Shown piece by piece: positions 7,791 to 16,655 of a stretch of DNA of 64,000 bases (position 1 is its first letter; each line of letters starts with the position of its first letter). A program made the position numbers and the translations under genes. This DNA is from CAYUWG01 sp964448285 (GTDB lineage: Bacteria; Bacteroidota; Ignavibacteria; SZUA-365): the NCBI GenBank assembly GCA_964448285.1, contig CAYUWG010000011.1:21035-85034 (forward strand), given 5' to 3'. The notes beneath the pieces are model-generated. The model had not been told where the DNA came from, did not search any database, and saw nothing but the letters and a program-made list of their open reading frames with translations.

Positions 7791-9415
7791 TTCTCGCGCT
7801 GGGAATCATCTTCCTCGTTGTCCTTCAGCAACGAAAACTTTTTGTCGTTCAGCAAAAGAACCTCGAGACGCTGACCGAGAGCGAAGAGCGCTATCGAAGG
7901 CTCGTCAAGTATTCACCTTTCCCGATGGCCGTTTTCATTCATGGGACGATCGTCTATGTCAACGATGCGGGAGCGCGATTGCTTGGCGTGCTTAGTCCGG
8001 AGGACCTGATGGATAAGCCCATCCTCGACTTCGTCAACCAGAACTTTTACGAGCAGACGAAGCAGAAGCTCAAAGCGATATTGGAAGTGCGCAAGGATAT
8101 CGCTGAGATGGAAGACAAACTCGTTCGGAGGGACGGACAGGTTATCGATGTCGAAATCACCGCCATTCCGATCATCTATGATAAACGCGCTGCGATCCAG
8201 ATACTCGTTCGTGATATCACAGAGAGAAAACGGCAGGAGGCAGAACTGATTGCGGCGAAGGAACGCGCAGAGCAATCGGATAAACTGAAAGATGCATTCA
8301 TTGCGAACATCTCACACGAAATCCGCACTCCACTCAACGTCATCCTCGGTTATAGCACGTTGATTACAACCGAATTGTATGACCGCATCAGACCGGAAGA
8401 AACGGCTTTCTTCGATAGCATCGAGCGTGGCGGGCAGCGACTGATGCGCACGGTGGAACACATCCTCAATATCTCCAGCATTCAAGTCGGCACGTTCCAA
8501 CTTCGTCCCGAGCTTCTTGACGTCAATGCACGCGTCGAGAAACTCGTCCAGGATTTAAGTTCGTTTGCAACGGAAAAGGGACTTGCCCTGCGTGCCGTTC
8601 TCGATGACACAGAGTGCGATATTCTTGCTGACCGATACAGCATCGACCAAGCGCTCACGAACCTGATCGACAACGCAGTGAAATTCACACATGAAGGGGA
8701 AGTTATCGTGCGCGTATTTCGACAGGATCAGCGCGTGTGTATCGAAGTGAAGGATACGGGTATTGGCATCTCGGCAGAATATCTGCCGAAAGTCTTCAAC
8801 GTGTTTTCGCAAGAAGTCACCGGATATACCCGACCGTTTGAAGGGCTTGGATTAGGTTTAGCTTTGACGAAGCGGTATGTCGAGATGAACAACGGCAGCG
8901 TCACAGTCAAGAGTCGAAAGGGACAGGGCACGACCTTCACACTCCGGTTCATGGCGACTGAGACTGAAAAGAAGAAATTCAAGACTCCGGAACTCGCGTC
9001 AGTGCAATCGCCTCGTATTCCAAATTATACAACCCGTGAAGGCGTGAAAACCATTCTTGTCGTTGAAGACGATGAGCAGACACAAGAATACATGCGCGTG
9101 CTGTTCAACAAGGACTATAACGTCGTTACAGCAAGCTCGGGGAATGAGGCATGGGATATCGTGGGCAGTTCTGAGGTCGATCTTATTCTCATGGATCTTT
9201 CACTTCGGGGAAATGAAGACGGCCTGCAGTTGACGGTGCGGATTCGCAATGGAAACAGAAATCCCAATGTCCCGATCATCGTTGTCACTGCACATGCATT
9301 CCCGGAGGATCGGGAGAAAAGTCTCCAGGCAGGATGCGACATGTATTTCTCGAAACCCTTCCAGATTGAAGACTTGAAGAATTCCATCCGGTCCTTTATC
9401 GGCTCAGGTGGATAG
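7739..9415 (+). CDS. Hybrid sensor histidine kinase (TM-PAS-HisKA-HATPase-REC)
   Basis: 558 residues. One membrane span (residues 5-29) is followed by a PAS domain (about 45-165, ending in the characteristic V-R-D-I-T-E-R-K). The dimerisation box is N-I-S-H-E-I-R-T-P-L-N with phospho-acceptor His193. The ATPase domain has an intact N-box (N-L-I-D-N-A-V-K-F-T) and G-box (D-T-G-I-G-I-S). A C-terminal receiver domain (about 437-555) begins with I-L-V-V-E-D-D and carries the acceptor Asp in L-I-L-M-D-L-S. All catalytic motifs look functional. It has no linked DNA-binding regulator and overlaps the membrane protein upstream by 52 bp. Phosphotransfer from its own receiver to a distant partner is likely. 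The gene ends 11 bp before a convergent gene. Confidence 0.95.
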   Translation: MPQEILVGIVAVSVVLLILALGIIFLVVLQQRKLFVVQQKNLETLTESEERYRRLVKYSPFPMAVFIHGTIVYVNDAGARLLGVLSPEDLMDKPILDFVNQNFYEQTKQKLKAILEVRKDIAEMEDKLVRRDGQVIDVEITAIPIIYDKRAAIQILVRDITERKRQEAELIAAKERAEQSDKLKDAFIANISHEIRTPLNVILGYSTLITTELYDRIRPEETAFFDSIERGGQRLMRTVEHILNISSIQVGTFQLRPELLDVNARVEKLVQDLSSFATEKGLALRAVLDDTECDILADRYSIDQALTNLIDNAVKFTHEGEVIVRVFRQDQRVCIEVKDTGIGISAEYLPKVFNVFSQEVTGYTRPFEGLGLGLALTKRYVEMNNGSVTVKSRKGQGTTFTLRFMATETEKKKFKTPELASVQSPRIPNYTTREGVKTILVVEDDEQTQEYMRVLFNKDYNVVTASSGNEAWDIVGSSEVDLILMDLSLRGNEDGLQLTVRIRNGNRNPNVPIIVVTAHAFPEDREKSLQAGCDMYFSKPFQIEDLKNSIRSFIGSGG

Positions 9416-9426
9416 AGAAACGAAAT

Positions 9427-12009
9427 TCAAAGTCGCGAAGCCACTACCACGACCTTCTTGACGGTTGAGGTAATGCTGTTCGCAATCCCGATTCCTTCCA
9501 GTAGAACGATATACATTCCGATTCTCAAGCGCTGCTTGTCGTCATCCAATCCATCGAGGAGAAACTGACCTTCGCTGCCTGCAGGGACGTTGTTCGCCAG
9601 AGTGCGTACAAGCCGACCGACCGAATCGTAAACCCGTAATCGAATCTGCGATACGTTTGCAGGCAGCCGATAGGTGATCACGCAAAAATCCTCAAAGCCA
9701 TCGTTATCTGGTGAAAAGGGATTTGGAGAAAACGTCATCGAAGGCTCGCCATCAGAGATGTCGTCAGGCTTCTCAGTAAAAAGGGAATTTCGAAGTCCGG
9801 GTGTACCGCCGATATTATTTGCACTCGTACTCCAACTCGAGCCGCTCTGTGCAGCAAACGCGGGATTCAATCGCTCCAAAGAAAAACCCGTTGTCGCTGG
9901 GATATTCGGGTTGTGCCATGACGTTGAGTACCTGACGCTATCGATGGAGTTGGTGAATGCATCGAGGAGAACGACTTCGTCATCTCCATTACCGAGATTG
10001 AGAGAAGAGCGATTCAGAAAAACGACAACACGATCCGGAGCCTCAGTTCGCAGATAAGGAAACCGAGCAAGGATGCTCGTATCTGATGCGATGACGAGAT
10101 AGCCTTTTACCGGAACACGAACAGGAGTATTCGGAAGGGGAAGCAATGTTCTCTTTCCGTCTGAACCTGGTGCGCTCGTAAGGGAGAATCCCTGAACGTT
10201 CACGGTCTCGTCTGTTGTGTTCACGTATTCAACCCATTCCGCCTGCTGAGGCAGAGGAGCGAACATAATTTCATTCAACGCCAGAGCGCCTCGCGGGAGG
10301 ATTCCCTTCGTGTAAATGAAAGTCACGTTGTTCGAAAGCTGTTCGTCTCCCGAAAAATCCGCCACGATAATGAATGACATCGCACCCTGAGATTGAACGA
10401 CACCGGAGAAAGTCACGCGAACGGAATCGAACGTCGAAACAAGTGAGACGGTTTGTTGGGATCGTAACTCCGTTGCATCCGGTACGCCGTCTCCATTTTC
10501 ATCGTGATACAAAATCACCTTTGCATCAGCAATGGATTGCAGGCCAACATTCACCGTAGTAACGATCACACTGCTGCCGGAAACGAATCCGCCTCTCACT
10601 GCAATATCCCGGTCTCGTATGCTGACACTGTTTTTTCTCCCCGGTGTACTACGCTCTGCATCCACTGAGGGCAGCCAGTTCATTCGCTCGGTCGAAGAAA
10701 AGAGCGCGTGAACCCGCTCAAGAGATTTTCCGTCGGTACCACCCCAATCAGATTTATAGCTCATGCTATCCATCAAAAAGCCGGTGTGATCGAACAGCCG
10801 CACTTCATCGCCGGTATTGTTCAATGAGGGGATGGAAATCAAAACGATCTGCGCTGGGATAGCAGCGTGATAATCGGTAATACTTGCGGAACTGCTGATG
10901 ACGAGATACTGCTGAGGATCGAGTGTCAGGCTCGCGTCGGTTATTTCTTTGGTCGTTGAAGCATCGCCGATCTTCCATTTCGAAAGGTCGATCGTCGAGT
11001 TACCCGCGTTCAGCAGTTCAATCCATTCCGGCTCTCCTCCCGTCGGCGCATACATGATTTCATTGATCACGATACTGTTGGCAGCAAGTCCGCATCGCAC
11101 AGTATCGACACGTTTGTTGTTAGCATGATTCGCGTCGGATGCGTAATCGATTTCAGACAAGAAGATTCGTTCATTCGTAGAGGACTGCGGGACTGCAACA
11201 GGAACGGAGCGTTCCTCTTGCGGTTGGAGAATCAGGCCGGTTTGATCCAGCAGGAGTTCGCCTACATCGCCAATCCCATTGCGATCTCTGTCTTCGTAAC
11301 AAAGGATACGATAGACATCAGCAGGCTGTGTCCCGTTGTTTTTTACAAGGAGAGTCAATGAAAAGGGCTGACCGACTCTTGGATATGCGGGTAATGTGGA
11401 CGCGCTCTTGAGCATTAAATCGTGCTCTGAAAGCGCGATGCTGTTTCTTTCACCCGGAGTTGCTCCTCCGGCGGCGAGAGATGTACCCCAATTACTTGAT
11501 GTGTTCGTTGCAGAAAGCGGATCGATTCGTTCGAGCGACTTCCCGTTGCTTCCACCCCATGACGACTGATATCGGATGTAATCGATAGTGCTCGTATCGC
11601 TCCTTGCCAGCGTGATATCATCCCCTGTATTGTTCAATACAGGAATTCGATCCATCACGATTAAATGCGGAGTTAACGCAGGCCACTCACTGAGTATCGT
11701 TGCGTCTTTCGCAATGACCACGTAACCATCCGGTTCGATCACGTAGCTGTTCGCCGTTATCACCGGTCTCGGTGATGTCGCATCGAAGATGATCCAATTC
11801 TGAATATCCACCGGCTGAGATGATGCATTGTACAGTTCGATCCATTCCGGTTTACCGCTACTAGGCGCATACATGATTTCATTGATGATGACACCTTGTG
11901 CGATTGAATCGATCGGAACGAACAACGAAATGAACAGGAATGCCACATACGTGTTTCCCTTTTTCAAGGCCTTCACAAAACCGATTTGGAGTATGATTTC
12001 CCGGTGCAT
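9427..12009 (-). CDS. Exported lamin-tail-domain protein with FlgD/T9SS-like C-terminal domain
   Basis: 860 residues with a hydrophobic signal (about 20-38, ending S-I-A-Q). Three lamin-tail domains are evident from the repeated phrase I-N-E-I-M-Y-A-P followed by W-I-E-L (around residues 41, 315 and, as L-N-E-I-M-F-A-P, 580), each with N-T-G-D-D or G-N-G-D-D turns. Spacer domains between them resemble CARDB-type beta-sandwiches. The end has F-S-P-N-P-F-S-P-D-N-D-G-F, typical of FlgD-like/CHU-C C-terminal segments of T9SS cargo. This is probably a cell-surface or secreted adhesive or nuclease-associated protein. GTG at 11973 would give a more ordinary signal n-region than ATG 12009. It is convergent with the histidine kinase. 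Confidence 0.88.
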   Translation of the reverse strand: MHREIILQIGFVKALKKGNTYVAFLFISLFVPIDSIAQGVIINEIMYAPSSGKPEWIELYNASSQPVDIQNWIIFDATSPRPVITANSYVIEPDGYVVIAKDATILSEWPALTPHLIVMDRIPVLNNTGDDITLARSDTSTIDYIRYQSSWGGSNGKSLERIDPLSATNTSSNWGTSLAAGGATPGERNSIALSEHDLMLKSASTLPAYPRVGQPFSLTLLVKNNGTQPADVYRILCYEDRDRNGIGDVGELLLDQTGLILQPQEERSVPVAVPQSSTNERIFLSEIDYASDANHANNKRVDTVRCGLAANSIVINEIMYAPTGGEPEWIELLNAGNSTIDLSKWKIGDASTTKEITDASLTLDPQQYLVISSSASITDYHAAIPAQIVLISIPSLNNTGDEVRLFDHTGFLMDSMSYKSDWGGTDGKSLERVHALFSSTERMNWLPSVDAERSTPGRKNSVSIRDRDIAVRGGFVSGSSVIVTTVNVGLQSIADAKVILYHDENGDGVPDATELRSQQTVSLVSTFDSVRVTFSGVVQSQGAMSFIIVADFSGDEQLSNNVTFIYTKGILPRGALALNEIMFAPLPQQAEWVEYVNTTDETVNVQGFSLTSAPGSDGKRTLLPLPNTPVRVPVKGYLVIASDTSILARFPYLRTEAPDRVVVFLNRSSLNLGNGDDEVVLLDAFTNSIDSVRYSTSWHNPNIPATTGFSLERLNPAFAAQSGSSWSTSANNIGGTPGLRNSLFTEKPDDISDGEPSMTFSPNPFSPDNDGFEDFCVITYRLPANVSQIRLRVYDSVGRLVRTLANNVPAGSEGQFLLDGLDDDKQRLRIGMYIVLLEGIGIANSITSTVKKVVVVASRL

Positions 12010-12075
12010 GTATGATCAATGTTCTTGTTTCTTTTCCACCACTGCAATAAGTTAGCTCACGAGGAGAATAATCCT

Positions 12076-12480
12076 ATGACCAAGAAAACACTTTTTACGC
12101 TTTTATGCTTCTCCGTTCTTTCCGCAACGGTCCTTTGTGGCGCCTTTCTCGATTTTTTCCAGGGACGCAGCGACGGCAATAATATCACGCTTGAATGGAA
12201 AACGCGAACCGAAACCGGGGTCTCATCCTACGAAGTGCAACGCAAACCTGGGAATTCGGGTGAGTTCATCACGATCGGGACACTCGAACCGAAGGGTTCC
12301 AATTCCTACTACTCCTTCGTAGATCGCAACGCATACAAAGAGTCAGCGAACATCTATGTTTACCGCTTGAAGATCGTAGAGGCAAATGGGCCAGCCTCCT
12401 ATTCCAACGAAGTTCCCGTTTCACACGGCGTCAGCAGCGTGAAACGGACCTGGGGCAGCATCAAAGCAATGTTCCGATAA
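12076..12480 (+). CDS. Small exported fibronectin type III-like protein
   Basis: 134 residues. It has a signal peptide (M-T-K-K-T-L-F then a hydrophobic core to about residue 20) and one compact beta-sandwich with the fibronectin-III-like pattern I-T-L-E-W-K-T-R-T-E and Y-E-V-Q-R-K-P, then Y-R-L-K-I-V-E-A. The start at ATG 12076 is fixed by GAGGAG about 10 bp upstream; an upstream in-frame start would put charged sequence before the signal. Such lone domains are common in Ignavibacteria exported proteins, but no activity can be assigned. A 3' tail of about 20 residues is basic. It is divergent from the lamin-tail gene and precedes the SpoIID-like gene. Confidence 0.8.
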   Translation: MTKKTLFTLLCFSVLSATVLCGAFLDFFQGRSDGNNITLEWKTRTETGVSSYEVQRKPGNSGEFITIGTLEPKGSNSYYSFVDRNAYKESANIYVYRLKIVEANGPASYSNEVPVSHGVSSVKRTWGSIKAMFR

Positions 12481-12521
12481 ATACCGTTCATGAACGGATA
12501 CGGTTGTTGGGCGCGAATCTG

Positions 12522-13868
12522 ATGCGTGCCCAATTTTTTTTAGTTGGAAAAGCACTCCGGTTAACCATTCTGGTGATTGGGTCATCACTTGGGCTTTCAT
12601 GCGGTTCCATCAGCCCCGACGGCACTGTGGTTGAGAAAAGCGACCTCAGCATTCGTGTCTGCCTCGAAGACCGCGTGACGGCATGTACAATCGAAGTAAG
12701 TGCTGGAGCGGTTCTGTCAATTCCGGGGAAGGTACTGACTCTCCCAGCTGATGATCGTCTTCATTTTTCGATAAATGCTGTCGGTGAGATTGAACTGAAA
12801 TCAACCGGCGGGATAATCCTGCGAGCAGCAGGAGTCCTCCGAGTGGTGCATCCGGGGAATGCGAAACACTTTCAGTATGAGAGAAAAGCCTACTCGGATA
12901 CTCTCGTTATTGCGAGCGACGGAATGCATCTCTATCTCCTGAATATCCTTCCTCTGGAATCCTACATCCAGAGTGTCGTTCCGAACGAGATCGGGAGAAA
13001 CAGAAAAAGCGACGAATACGAGGCTATCCGAGCACAGGCAATTCTTGCCCGAACATATGCTCTGATGAAAATTCAACTGCCAATCCGGCGCCTCTTCGAT
13101 GTCTTTGACGATGCTCGAGACCAGGTTTTTTCCGGTACATCGCATCCTGACGAATTGATCGCGAAAGCCATTACATCAACGAAGGGACAGGTTCTTGTCT
13201 TTGAGAATCGGATTGCCGAAACATACTACCACTCAACCTGCGGTGGAAGGACGGAAGCCGCATCTCTCGTCTGGCTGCGGCCGCAATCGAAGCCGTATCT
13301 CGCCGGAATCCGTGACCATAACGGCTCTGAGGATAATTGCAGAATCTCTCCATCGTATCGCTGGTCGGAAGTATATACGAGGAAGGATTTCGAGTCGATG
13401 TTGCGAGTGTACCTTCCGACAATTCTTTCGGAGTCTGAAAGGAAATTACTTGACCAGCGTGCTTGGAGTATCCTTGATATTCGCATAACCAAGAGGTCGC
13501 CATCCGGAAGAGTCAGCGTGTTGAAGCTCGTTTTAGGAGATACGAAATGGCAAACGAGTATTCCGGTCTCTGCAGACAAGATTCGGTGGATAATCCGCCG
13601 CCAGGACGGGACAAATATCCTTCGCAGCACGCTGTTCGATATTTCGATTGAACGGGAAGCAAAGAAGTGGATTCGCATGATCCGCATTAATGGCGGGGGA
13701 AACGGTCATGGTGTCGGATTATGCCAGTGGGGCGCTATCGCTCGCTCTCGCGATGGTCAATCTGCATCCCAGATACTTCACGGATACTTTCCGGGAGTGA
13801 CCATCGAAAAGAATTCACGCCCACTCTATACCGATATGCAGGCAAGGGAGCGTTTGCAGAAATTGTAG
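12522..13868 (+). CDS. SpoIID/LytB-domain lipoprotein (amidase-enhancer-like)
   Basis: 448 residues from ATG 12522; an in-frame TTG at 12504 would add six. A lipoprotein signal ends in L-G-L-S-C-G. The SpoIID domain is unmistakable: L-P-L-E-S-Y-I-Q-S-V-V-P-N-E-I near residue 145, A-I-R-A-Q-A-I-L-A-R-T-Y-A, a Y-Y-H-S-T-C-G-G-R-T-E segment, and the C-terminal G-H-G-V-G-L-C-Q-W-G-A with the glycan-binding arrangement. SpoIID is a lytic transglycosylase acting on peptide-stripped peptidoglycan; in Gram-negatives the role is cell-wall remodelling. The key Glu in P-N-E-I is present. The next gene, glgA, starts 67 bp downstream and probably has its own promoter. Confidence 0.92.
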   Translation: MRAQFFLVGKALRLTILVIGSSLGLSCGSISPDGTVVEKSDLSIRVCLEDRVTACTIEVSAGAVLSIPGKVLTLPADDRLHFSINAVGEIELKSTGGIILRAAGVLRVVHPGNAKHFQYERKAYSDTLVIASDGMHLYLLNILPLESYIQSVVPNEIGRNRKSDEYEAIRAQAILARTYALMKIQLPIRRLFDVFDDARDQVFSGTSHPDELIAKAITSTKGQVLVFENRIAETYYHSTCGGRTEAASLVWLRPQSKPYLAGIRDHNGSEDNCRISPSYRWSEVYTRKDFESMLRVYLPTILSESERKLLDQRAWSILDIRITKRSPSGRVSVLKLVLGDTKWQTSIPVSADKIRWIIRRQDGTNILRSTLFDISIEREAKKWIRMIRINGGGNGHGVGLCQWGAIARSRDGQSASQILHGYFPGVTIEKNSRPLYTDMQARERLQKL

Positions 13869-13889
13869 CACACGGCCTTTTTCGCTATG

Positions 13890-13917
13890 TTTGCACTCTG
13901 CGAAGGCTGTTTATAAA
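13890..13917 (+). promoter_or_regulatory. Possible promoter of glgA
   Basis: TTTGCA (13890-13895) and TATAAA (13912-13917) are separated by 16 bp. The -10 box matches five of six consensus bases, the -35 only four. Transcription would begin about a dozen bases before ATG 13936, leaving just enough leader for the TTGGAG ribosome site at 13925-13930. Support is moderate. Confidence 0.4.
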
Positions 13918-13935
13918 CAGAAACTTGGAGCATAT

Positions 13936-15423
13936 ATGTCAAAACCACTTAGTATCCTGTTCGTTTCAAGCGAAGTAATCCCCTTCGCAAAGACAGGTGG
14001 TTTGGCAGATGTATCCGGTTCGATGCCGCAGGTGGTCCGTGAACTTGGCCACGATATTCGCATTATCATGCCGAAATATGCGGTCGTGAGTGAAAGGCGT
14101 TTTAAAATCCATGACATCAAACGCCTGACCGATATGCCGGTCGAGATTGGAGAAAAGACCTATTTAGGAAGCGTGAAATCGTCATTCATAACGAATATCA
14201 AGACGAAAGTTCAGGTCTATTTCCTCAGCAACGACGTGTTATTCAACAGAACCGATTTATACATCGATCCAAAGACGAAGAATCCCTGGCCTGATAATGA
14301 CGACCGTTTCATCTTTTTCTCACGCGGAGTCATTCAAACTCTGCTTCGCCTTGGATGGAAACCGGATATTCTCCACCTCAACGACTGGCAGACCGGTTTG
14401 ATTGCGGCTATGATTAAGACCGAGTACGCAAAGGAACCGCTTTTCAAAAACACGAAGATCGTTTACACAGTGCATAACGCTGCGTATCAGGGCGGTTTTT
14501 CAGGTTCATCCCTCGTTAAAACCGGACTCCCTGAAAGTATGTTTGCTGAAAACGGCATCGCTCAAAACGGTCATCTGAATATGATGAAGGCAGGTCTTCT
14601 CTATTCCGACATCATCACGACGGTCAGTGACACGTACGCGAAAGAGATTCGAAGCACCAAAGAGTATGGCTTTGGATTGGAAGCAGTCTTTAAGAAACGA
14701 GCGCGTCATACCTATGGCTTGCTCAATGGCATGGATACGACCGTTTGGAATCCGGCAACGGATCCATTGATTGCGCAGCAGTTTTCTTTCGACGATCTGC
14801 AGGGCAAGTTGGTTAACAAAAAAGCGCTCTGCGAAAGATTCGGACTGCCTTTCGATGAAAAAATCCCGATCATCGGTATGGTCACACGATTGGTTGACCA
14901 AAAGGGATTGGATCTTGTCGAAGACAAACTTGATGCGCTCATGGGTGAGCCGGTTCAGTTTGTCGTGCTCGGCTCAGGAGAAAAGCGATATGAAGACATG
15001 CTGCTCAAGGCAGCGAAGAAGCACAACAAAAGGATGGGAGTGGAAATCGGGTTCAACGAAAAACTTGCACATCTGATCGAGGCCGGAGCTGATATGTTTC
15101 TCATGCCGTCATTGTATGAACCATGCGGTTTGAATCAGATGTACAGTCTGCACTACGGAACCCTTCCCATCGTTCGTGCAACGGGAGGACTTGCCGATAC
15201 CGTCGAAGACCTTGATGGGAAACCGAAGTCCGGGACCGGTTTTGTCTTCGAAAAATACTCTTCGACGGAGATGATGAAAGCTATCAAGAGAGCGATCGCT
15301 GCGTTCAAGAAGAAGGATATTTGGAGCGCGGCAATGGAACGCGCGATGAAAAAAGATTTTTCCTGGGATGCTTCGGCGAGAAAGTACATTGACCTTTATC
15401 GGGAGATTCTCAAGAAGAAATAG
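13936..15423 (+). CDS. glgA: Glycogen synthase (ADP-glucose type, GT5)
   Basis: 495 residues from ATG 13936, with TTGGAG just upstream. The N-terminal S-S-E-V-I-P-F-A-K-T-G-G-L-A-D-V (11-26) holds the K-T-G-G-L loop that binds ADP-glucose. Other family signatures are H-L-N-D-W-Q-T-G, Y-T-V-H-N-A-A-Y-Q-G, L-N-G-M-D and the C-terminal P-S-L-Y-E-P-C-G-L-N-Q-M-Y with T-G-G-L-A-D-T-V. It transfers glucose from ADP-glucose to the non-reducing end of alpha-1,4-glucan in the cytoplasm. Length matches bacterial GlgA (about 480-500). The next gene encodes a DUF4270-like lipoprotein, a neighbour of glycogen synthase I also associate with Bacteroidota. No branching enzyme or GlgC is present in the window. 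Confidence 0.96.
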   Translation: MSKPLSILFVSSEVIPFAKTGGLADVSGSMPQVVRELGHDIRIIMPKYAVVSERRFKIHDIKRLTDMPVEIGEKTYLGSVKSSFITNIKTKVQVYFLSNDVLFNRTDLYIDPKTKNPWPDNDDRFIFFSRGVIQTLLRLGWKPDILHLNDWQTGLIAAMIKTEYAKEPLFKNTKIVYTVHNAAYQGGFSGSSLVKTGLPESMFAENGIAQNGHLNMMKAGLLYSDIITTVSDTYAKEIRSTKEYGFGLEAVFKKRARHTYGLLNGMDTTVWNPATDPLIAQQFSFDDLQGKLVNKKALCERFGLPFDEKIPIIGMVTRLVDQKGLDLVEDKLDALMGEPVQFVVLGSGEKRYEDMLLKAAKKHNKRMGVEIGFNEKLAHLIEAGADMFLMPSLYEPCGLNQMYSLHYGTLPIVRATGGLADTVEDLDGKPKSGTGFVFEKYSSTEMMKAIKRAIAAFKKKDIWSAAMERAMKKDFSWDASARKYIDLYREILKKK

Positions 15424-15497
15424 GGACTACCGGGATTTCCCCTTGTACGTCGAGCGCCTTTCTGATAATTTCTTCGCCGCAACTTCATGAATTCCAT

Positions 15498-16655
15498 TTG
15501 ACACTATCGATCGAATCTCTCTTGCACCGCTTTTCACCTCTCCTTCTCACACTTTTCTTCACCGCATGTAATCAAGAACCCTCTTCGACGGGGATTGGTC
15601 TGCTCCCGCAGGACGACTTCGTCAATGTGCAATCCTACGATACTCGGAGTGACACAGCCGTCGTATTGACTTCTACTTACAAGCAGAGAGTCACCGGCGA
15701 GGGCTCACCATTTCTCTCTGTTGGAAAAGCTGATGGTTATGAAGGACATGCGTTGTTACGGTGGTTGTTGCCGAGCGATATCGGCGAGGGCGGAGAAATC
15801 CGTTCTGCGACGATAAAACTCTATGTCGCACCGTATCACATCGGTGATAAGAACTTGCCTCTTTCGATGGAAATCCGTGAAGTGACATCGTTCTGGAGTT
15901 CGTTCACATTCTCATCGGACAGCTTGTCGAAACTCACGCATCGTTCTTTACCCGGCGGTGCATTTCAAGCCGTCGTTCGTGATAGCGTTGAACTCGCGAT
16001 CGATTCGTCTGTTGTGCGCACATGGCTTCGAAGGTCTGCCGAGTTCAAGAGTTCGGAAATTTACGGCTTGCTGTTAAAGCCATCCGGAGATGGTTTGCTT
16101 CAGGCATTCGAATCCTCAGAGAGTGGCAGGTCGCCTGTCTTTACCGTTCGAATGAATTGGAACGGTGTCGATACTCTCATTCAAGGTTCAGCGCTTGAGG
16201 ACACGTATGTAGCTACCGGACCAAATTTCACTACCGAGAGTTTTCTCGCGCATGGCGCCTTAGCCTATCGGGGTAAAGTGATTATCGATATCAGCGCAAT
16301 TCCTCCCGGCAGCACGATCAATCATGCATCGTTTGAAATAACCGTCGATAGAGCGAACAGCGTTACACGATACCGCGGAATCGATTCGCTCGTCGCGCTT
16401 GAAATGATCTCAGGAGATACAACGTCCTCCGTCTCAACGCTTTCAAGAAAAGGCACGAACGATGTTTTCGTCTTTGAAAGTTTCTCTCTGACACGCCTTG
16501 TCCAGAAGTGGGTGAACACCCCATCACTCAACCGGGGACTTGCGGTAATGAAAGTAGGAGAAGCGAGTGATTTCGACCTCCTGAGATTCTATGATGGCGC
16601 CGCTCAGATCGAAAAACGCCCGCGGCTCGTTGTGACCTTTACGAGGCAGCCATGA
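15498..16655 (+). CDS. DUF4270-like outer-membrane lipoprotein
   Basis: 385 residues from TTG 15498; an ATG at 15487 is closed at once by a stop. A lipoprotein signal ends L-F-F-T-A-C. The mature start S-S-T-G-I-G-L-L-P-Q-D-D is reminiscent of DUF4270 proteins of Bacteroidota, which also sit beside glycogen synthase. The body alternates beta-strands, with two regions resembling DNRLRE/CBM96-type sandwiches (I-R-S-A-T-I-K-L-Y-V near 95 and N-H-A-S-F-E-I-T-V near 275). Function is unknown. The stop overlaps the start of the following beta-barrel gene by 4 bp, so the two probably act together at the outer membrane. Confidence 0.75.
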   Translation: MTLSIESLLHRFSPLLLTLFFTACNQEPSSTGIGLLPQDDFVNVQSYDTRSDTAVVLTSTYKQRVTGEGSPFLSVGKADGYEGHALLRWLLPSDIGEGGEIRSATIKLYVAPYHIGDKNLPLSMEIREVTSFWSSFTFSSDSLSKLTHRSLPGGAFQAVVRDSVELAIDSSVVRTWLRRSAEFKSSEIYGLLLKPSGDGLLQAFESSESGRSPVFTVRMNWNGVDTLIQGSALEDTYVATGPNFTTESFLAHGALAYRGKVIIDISAIPPGSTINHASFEITVDRANSVTRYRGIDSLVALEMISGDTTSSVSTLSRKGTNDVFVFESFSLTRLVQKWVNTPSLNRGLAVMKVGEASDFDLLRFYDGAAQIEKRPRLVVTFTRQP

